Part shown: piece by piece, positions 59,760 through 64,000 of the stretch | Layout: each line of letters opens with the position of its first letter | Position numbering within the stretch: position 1 is the stretch's first letter | NCBI GenBank assembly: GCA_022376925.1 | Contig: JAIOJX010000032.1 | Span: 102,292,794-102,356,793 of the forward strand | Reading direction: 5' to 3' | DNA length: 64,000 nucleotides | DNA from: Tragulus kanchil | Lineage: Eukaryota; Chordata; Mammalia; Artiodactyla; Tragulidae | Notes under the pieces: model-generated | The model's database searches: none | Seen by the model: the letters and a program-made list of their open reading frames with translations, nothing else | What the model was told of the DNA's origin: nothing | Made by a program: the position numbers and the translations under genes

Positions 59760-60777
59760 CTCCAATAGTTCAGACTTTCCCTTCTATAGAGTGTTTTTGC
59801 ATTTTTTTTGCATCCTTTCAATAGTTCCATGAGTTAAAGAGAATGATCTTTATCCCTACTGTACAGATACATCCATAAATCATCTCCTGACAACCACAGA
59901 CAACTGTGATAATCATGGGGTACAGTGATGACCACAACCTGGTTTTTCACAGAGTTTTGTTTTCACCTATCTCCCCGGATGAGTACTGCAAACAAGAGGG
60001 GGCTGTTAAGGGACTAAACAGAGGGAAACAATTTATTCTAAAAGGCCTTCCCAAGCTCTGTCCTCCCAGCAGAGCAGATGCTTGCGATGAGTTTTAGAGG
60101 AGCACATACACAAGGAACAGCACACACGAAAGCATGCACGTCTGAGAAGACGTGGAGTCTCCTGAGACCAACGCGGCTGGAACCTCAAAGCATATGGAGA
60201 AGAGCAGATGCAGGTGCCGACGCTGGAACCATGTATGGGGGCCAGACCTCAGGGAGGCCTTGAACACTTCACATCAGCCTGAGATAAAGGGACGGTTGAC
60301 GGCTGTGTGCCAGACAGGGCCCCCATCTGATCTTCACTCTGGGAGAGAGTGGAGAGGAGCAGGGCAAAGCTGAGGGGCAGCGAGAACAGTGAGGAGGCTG
60401 GAAGTATCACCGGGGACAGAGAGGAGGGCAGCCTGCACTGAGGCTGGCCCACGGTGCTGCAGCAGAGACAGAGGGGGAAGTGGGAATCCACAACGGGAGA
60501 GGCTGGGCTGCTAGGAGTGCAGATCTGCCCGAGGACTCCACTGCAAGCAGCTGGCAAGCCTAAGTGTTCCTCATCCTAGCCCAGCCTCCTTGCGCCACAG
60601 GGCAGGCAGTGCCTCACATGCCCATACACGCTGGCTGGCTCTCTGCTTCCTCACCCCACCTCAGTCTACTCTCCGCTCACCCACAAACTCCTAGGACTGC
60701 CTGCTTCTGTTTACCACCACACGATTAAAATTTCTCTCCCTCTTTAGGAGCTTTAGAAATTACAAAGCTGGAAGTAA
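59760..60777. other. Gene-free stretch, GC-richer than its surroundings
   Basis: Bases 60100-60660 are GC-rich with scattered CpGs (CATGCACGTCTGAGAAGACG, CCAACGCGGCTGG). Overlapping short frames occur on both strands, none with a recognisable protein. I see no splice-flanked conserved exon, but an untranslated exon cannot be excluded. Confidence 0.4.
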
Positions 60778-60962
60778 TAGGAGAATTTCCAGTTCCTTCT
60801 ACCCTTGCAAGTAAAAGTGTTGCTGCTGTACCTCTTCACTGGTTCACTCAAGAAGTATTTATTTTGTGTGGAGCACTGGGGCCCCCTTGGCCTCTTAGGG
60901 CCCTTCGCGTCTATGTTTCAAGGCTTGTTTCATGTCAAAACTCAAGGAGCCTTTTGAATTCA

Positions 60963-61075
60963 CCTACCCACTCCAGTATTCTTGCCTGAAGAATTTCAAG
61001 GACAGAACAGCCTGGCAGGCTACAGTTCATGGAGTTGCAAAGAGTCAGACATGACTGAGAAACTAACACTTTCAC
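60963..61075 (+). mobile_element. Bov-tA SINE 3' half
   Basis: TACCCACTCCAGTATTCTTG, GGCAGGCTACAGTTCATGGA, and AAAGAGTCAGACATGACTGA: the 3' half of Bov-tA without the tRNA head. Second copy 62134-62246. Confidence 0.88.
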
Positions 61076-61130
61076 CCTTTTCTCAAACTCAAGGGAACCA
61101 TGTGACTCATTCAAGGCCACAGCAAGCAAG

Positions 61131-61948
61131 TGAGCAGGTCAGGTCCATGGATGGACTCTCAACCCCAGTGTATTTCCATGATGTCTTAGTGGTGTACATC
61201 GTAGGACTTAAACTTGGGTCTGATCAAACCAGAATATTTTCCATTAAAGGAACAGGGAGTGACAGGTGAGTGACTGCTGCTGGTCCCAGGTGAGGCAAGC
61301 GCAGAGCTGACTCCCTGTCCCAGGGCAGCATGAGCCAGCACTCTGACACATGCAGTGTTTACCCTTCCCTCATTCTGCAGTGAGGTGCTTGTTGATGAGC
61401 TGTGGAGCGCATCCAGAATGTTTTTGGAGCTGTTAGCTATTATGTCCTAAAAAAAAAAATAATAGATTGCATGCTGTGGCTCTGTTTCTTTCTCTTTTTC
61501 TTGCTTTCAAAGCAACTGGCGAGCTAAAAATATCAAGCTCTTTCTAGGGCCCACATCGCATCAAGAGCCATCACCAACAGGAGGGCCCCCCTGGCCCTGG
61601 AGCCCTTGTTTACTTTGAAAAGCTCACTCAGCACCAGCTGAGAGCCCTCTTGGCCCTGGTGCCTCCCAGAGGATGCCTTCCTGGGCTCCTTTGTGCAGGC
61701 ATCAACAGCAGGCTGACCACTGTGGTGGGACATGGGGCTGCACCCTGGCCTGCGTCTCCCTGGGCCACCGGGTCTGCGTTTATTATTCCAGATGACAAGG
61801 CATACTGTCCTGAGGAGTTCAAAGCTCCGATAACCAGCTGCCTCATAGGCAGGAAAGTTGACATTGTTTATTTCCTAGAGCAACTGGTCAGTTCCTTGCC
61901 CTCACCACTCCCTTTCTCGTTTCCTCTCCCTGAAACAAACTCTCTTCT
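61131..61948. other. Gene-free stretch
   Basis: No repeat named. An A run near 61450. Open frames on both strands (61628-61864 antisense, 61650 onward sense) overlap each other and match nothing I recognise. Repeated at about 62302-63098. Confidence 0.4.
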
Positions 61949-63059
61949 AGGAGAATTTCCAGTTCCTTCTACCCTTGCAAGTAAAAGTGTTGCTGCTGTA
62001 CCTCTTCACTGGTTCACTCAAGAAGTATTTATTTTGTGTGGAGCACTGGGGCCCCCTTGGCCTCTTAGGGCCCTTCGCGTCTATGTTTCAAGGCTTGTTT
62101 CATGTCAAAACTCAAGGAGCCTTTTGAATTCACCTACCCACTCCAGTATTCTTGCCTGAAGAATTTCAAGGACAGAACAGCCTGGCAGGCTACAGTTCAT
62201 GGAGTTGCAAAGAGTCAGACATGACTGAGAAACTAACACTTTTACCCTTTTCTCAAACTCAAGGGAACCATGTGACTCATTCAAGGCCACAGCAAGCAAG
62301 TGAGCAGGTCAGGTCCATGGATGGACTCTCAACCCCAGTGTATTTCCATGATGTCTTAGTGGTGTACATACGTAGGACTTAAACTTGGGTCTGATCAAAC
62401 CAGAATATTTTCCATTAAAGGAACAGGGAGTGACAGGTGAGTGACTGCTGCTGGTCCCAGGTGAGGCAAGCGCAGAGCTGACTCCCTGTCCCAGGGCAGC
62501 ATGAGCCAGCACTCTGACACATGCAGTGTTTACCCTTCCCTCATTCTGCAGTGAGGTGCTTGTTGATGAGCTGTGGAGCGCATCCAGAATGTTTTTGGAG
62601 CTGTTAGCTATTATGTCCTAAAAAAAAAAATAATAGATTGCATGTTGTGGCTCTGTTTCTTTCTCTTTTTCTTGCTTTCAAAGCAACTGGCGAGCTAAAA
62701 ATATCAAGCTCTTTCTAGGGCCCACATCGCATCAAGAGCCATCACCAACAGGAGGGCCCCCCTGGCCCTGGAGCCCTTGTTTACTTTGAAAAGCTCACTC
62801 AGCACCAGCTGAGAGCCCTCTTGGCCCTGGTGCCTCCCAGAGGATGCCTTCCTGGGCTCCTTTGTGCAGGCATCAACAGCAGGCTGACCACTGTGGTGGG
62901 ACATGGGGCTGCACCCTGGCCTGCGTCTCCCTGGGCCACCGGGTCTGCGTTTATTATTCCAGATGACAAGGCATACTGTCCTGAGGAGTTCAAAGCTCCG
63001 ATAACCAGCTGCCTCATAGGCAGGAAAGTTGACATTGTTTATTTCCTAGAGCAACTGGT

Positions 63060-63230
63060 CAGTTCCTTGCCCTCACCACTCCCTTTCTCTTTTCCTCTCC
63101 CTGAAACAAACCCCTCTCTTCTCCCTAACCTCTTTTTATCTTTTCTTTCCCTCTCACAACTTGCTCCACTTTCTCTCATTCTCCACCTGCTCTTTTCCTT
63201 TCCCTGTTCTTTCTCAAGCTCCTGAGGCAG
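63060..63230. repeat. Pyrimidine-rich tract
   Basis: Mostly C and T (CCTTGCCCTCACCACTCCCT, CTCTTCTCCCTAACCTC, CTTTTCCTTTCCCTGTTC). Low complexity. Confidence 0.8.
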
Positions 63231-63365
63231 CTCTATATAAAATAGTTTGAAACCCCTGAATTAAGATGCTTCAGGCCTCCTTGACACTGGTGTCATAAAA
63301 GAGCCATTTCTTTCCATTGTATCTAAGGCAACACATTTGGAGTAAAAGTGTAAAATGTGGGCAGT

Positions 63366-63476
63366 AACTGATAAACTCTGGGAGATAGTGGAGGACCAAC
63401 AAGCTGGCGTGCTGCAATCCATGGAGTCACAAAGAGTCAGACATGACTGAGCAACTGAACAGCAACAACTGATAAA
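63366..63476 (+). mobile_element. Short BovB 3' end with 10-base TSD
   Basis: AACTGATAAA flanks both ends (63366 and 63467). Between them about 90 bases (CTCTGGGAGATAGTGGAGGA, GGCGTGCTGCAATCCATGG, AAAGAGTCAGACATGACTGA) match only the last part of BovB: an extreme 5' truncation. Confidence 0.85.
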
Positions 63477-63529
63477 TGCCCAACTCTCAAGTCAAGGGAT
63501 AGAAATCCCAGGTTCAGCCTAGCCTGCCT

Positions 63530-63690
63530 GGGATATAGTATGTTAACAACTTATTGACCAGAGACATGTTAATGTCTTCTGTTACCTGAACATTATTGAC
63601 CAGAGTGTTTCAATACTCATATAACAAACCACTGGTCACAGGCGCTGATTTCTGCAAAAATCCCTTGGTCAATAATCTGTTAAAAGCATT
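63530..63690. repeat. Unclassified dispersed repeat, copy B
   Basis: Homologous to 16500-16660. Contains TTATTGACCAGAG twice (63551 and 63593), hinting at an internal sub-repeat. Confidence 0.6.
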
Positions 63691-64000
63691 AGCAGAGAGG
63701 AGAATATCTATGTGAATTAATTAGAAAATTAGACAACTCTGCAACATTCCAAGATTTGTGACCTGGGGAAAATTATTGTTCTGTGGGCCTCAGCTGCTAA
63801 TACTTCTAAGGAGTTAGGAATCCCTGTCCTGCCCTCTCCCAGGAAAGATTAAAGTTTACCTAGGAACCCAGATAGGAAAGTTCTTTTATTATAGGCTACC
63901 TACTACCTGTGGTTACTGTTAAGAATGAAGGAATACTTATGTAAAATCCTTCTCACAGCAGCAGGCACAAAAGAACATTAGCTGAAATCATCATTTGTTG
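63691..64000. other. Gene-free end of window
   Basis: No coding signal or named repeat. Confidence 0.4.

Larger units (their letters stand above)
60778..63098. repeat. Overlap duplication 23: 60778-~61948 = 61949-~63098 (offset 1171)
   Basis: The copies join at TAGGAG microhomology. Differences are few: ACTTTCACCC/ACTTTTACCC, ACATCGTAGG/ACATACGTAGG, GCATGCTGTGG/GCATGTTGTGG. The 169-codon frame 61650-62159 runs across the join and is partly a product of it. Confidence 0.97.

Noticed and set aside
60100..60660. CpG island or promoter
   Set aside because: GC is raised but CpGs are sparse, and there is no clear exon, TATA or initiator context.
1..64000. Biological tandem array, satellite or CRISPR-like array
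   Set aside because: Each ~1.1 kb unit is different from the others and is repeated only two (at most three) times. There are no short regular repeats with spacers and no cas-like genes.
1..64000. Novel mobile element inserting 1.1 kb copies
   Set aside because: The duplicated content is simply the adjacent DNA, with no shared ends, terminal repeats or common target motif among the 23 units.

Overview
This is non-coding nuclear DNA from a ruminant. The repeats show this: many Bov-tA SINEs, BovB (RTE-type) LINE remnants, ruminant L1 3' ends, CHR-type tRNA-derived SINEs, one mariner MITE of the kind seen in cattle, and old mammalian MIR, L2, MER1, MER5 and MER20 relics. I found no protein-coding exon, tRNA, rRNA, CRISPR array or bacterial-type operon. 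The short open frames are either chance frames or lie inside LINE remnants.

The dominant structure is a stutter. About every 1.8-4.3 kb the sequence steps back by roughly 1.07-1.21 kb and reads the same DNA again before moving on. I count 23 step-backs, with joins near 0.2, 5.16, 7.2, 9.04, 12.73, 14.9, 18.0, 21.3, 24.4, 27.0, 29.8, 34.0, 36.1, 38.0, 40.5, 42.7, 44.8, 48.0, 51.2, 53.1, 55.0, 57.6 and 61.9 kb. Copies are near-identical. Joins fall at arbitrary places, including inside SINEs and LINEs, and block ends are often degraded. The best reading is a set of overlapping contigs or reads laid end to end without merging their overlaps. It is probably not a biological tandem-duplication system. 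Summing the step-backs, about 26 kb of the 64 kb is redundant and about 38 kb is unique sequence.

Layout after allowing for the stutter: 0-10 kb holds two Bov-tA copies, MIRs and an unassigned old repeat. 10-20 kb is AT-rich, with a BovB 3' fragment, MIRs, Bov-tA copies, a mariner MITE and an L1 tail. 20-25 kb holds Bov-tA, a longer BovB reverse-transcriptase relic, and an L2 split by Bov-tA. 26-32.5 kb holds Bov-tA, an old LTR-like repeat, CHR-2, MER1-like and MER20 pieces, then a CHR-1-like SINE beside an L1 3' end. 33-41 kb holds L2 and a 5'-truncated L1 ORF2 relic. 41-50 kb holds MIR, Bov-tA and MER5-like pieces. 50-58 kb holds an old dispersed repeat, Bov-tA, MIR, L2 and a GC-rich CHR-1-like SINE. 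59-64 kb holds another CHR-1-like SINE, purine- and pyrimidine-rich tracts and short BovB/Bov-tA tails.

No genes work together here. The useful conclusions are the assembly diagnosis, a possibly lineage-specific CHR-1-like SINE subfamily (three copies with a shared unusual tail), a pair of unclassified dispersed repeats (16.5 and 63.5 kb), and a weak hint from the lack of dimeric Bov-A2 that the source may be an early-branching ruminant. All repeat names are from memory of consensus sequences, not from a database search.
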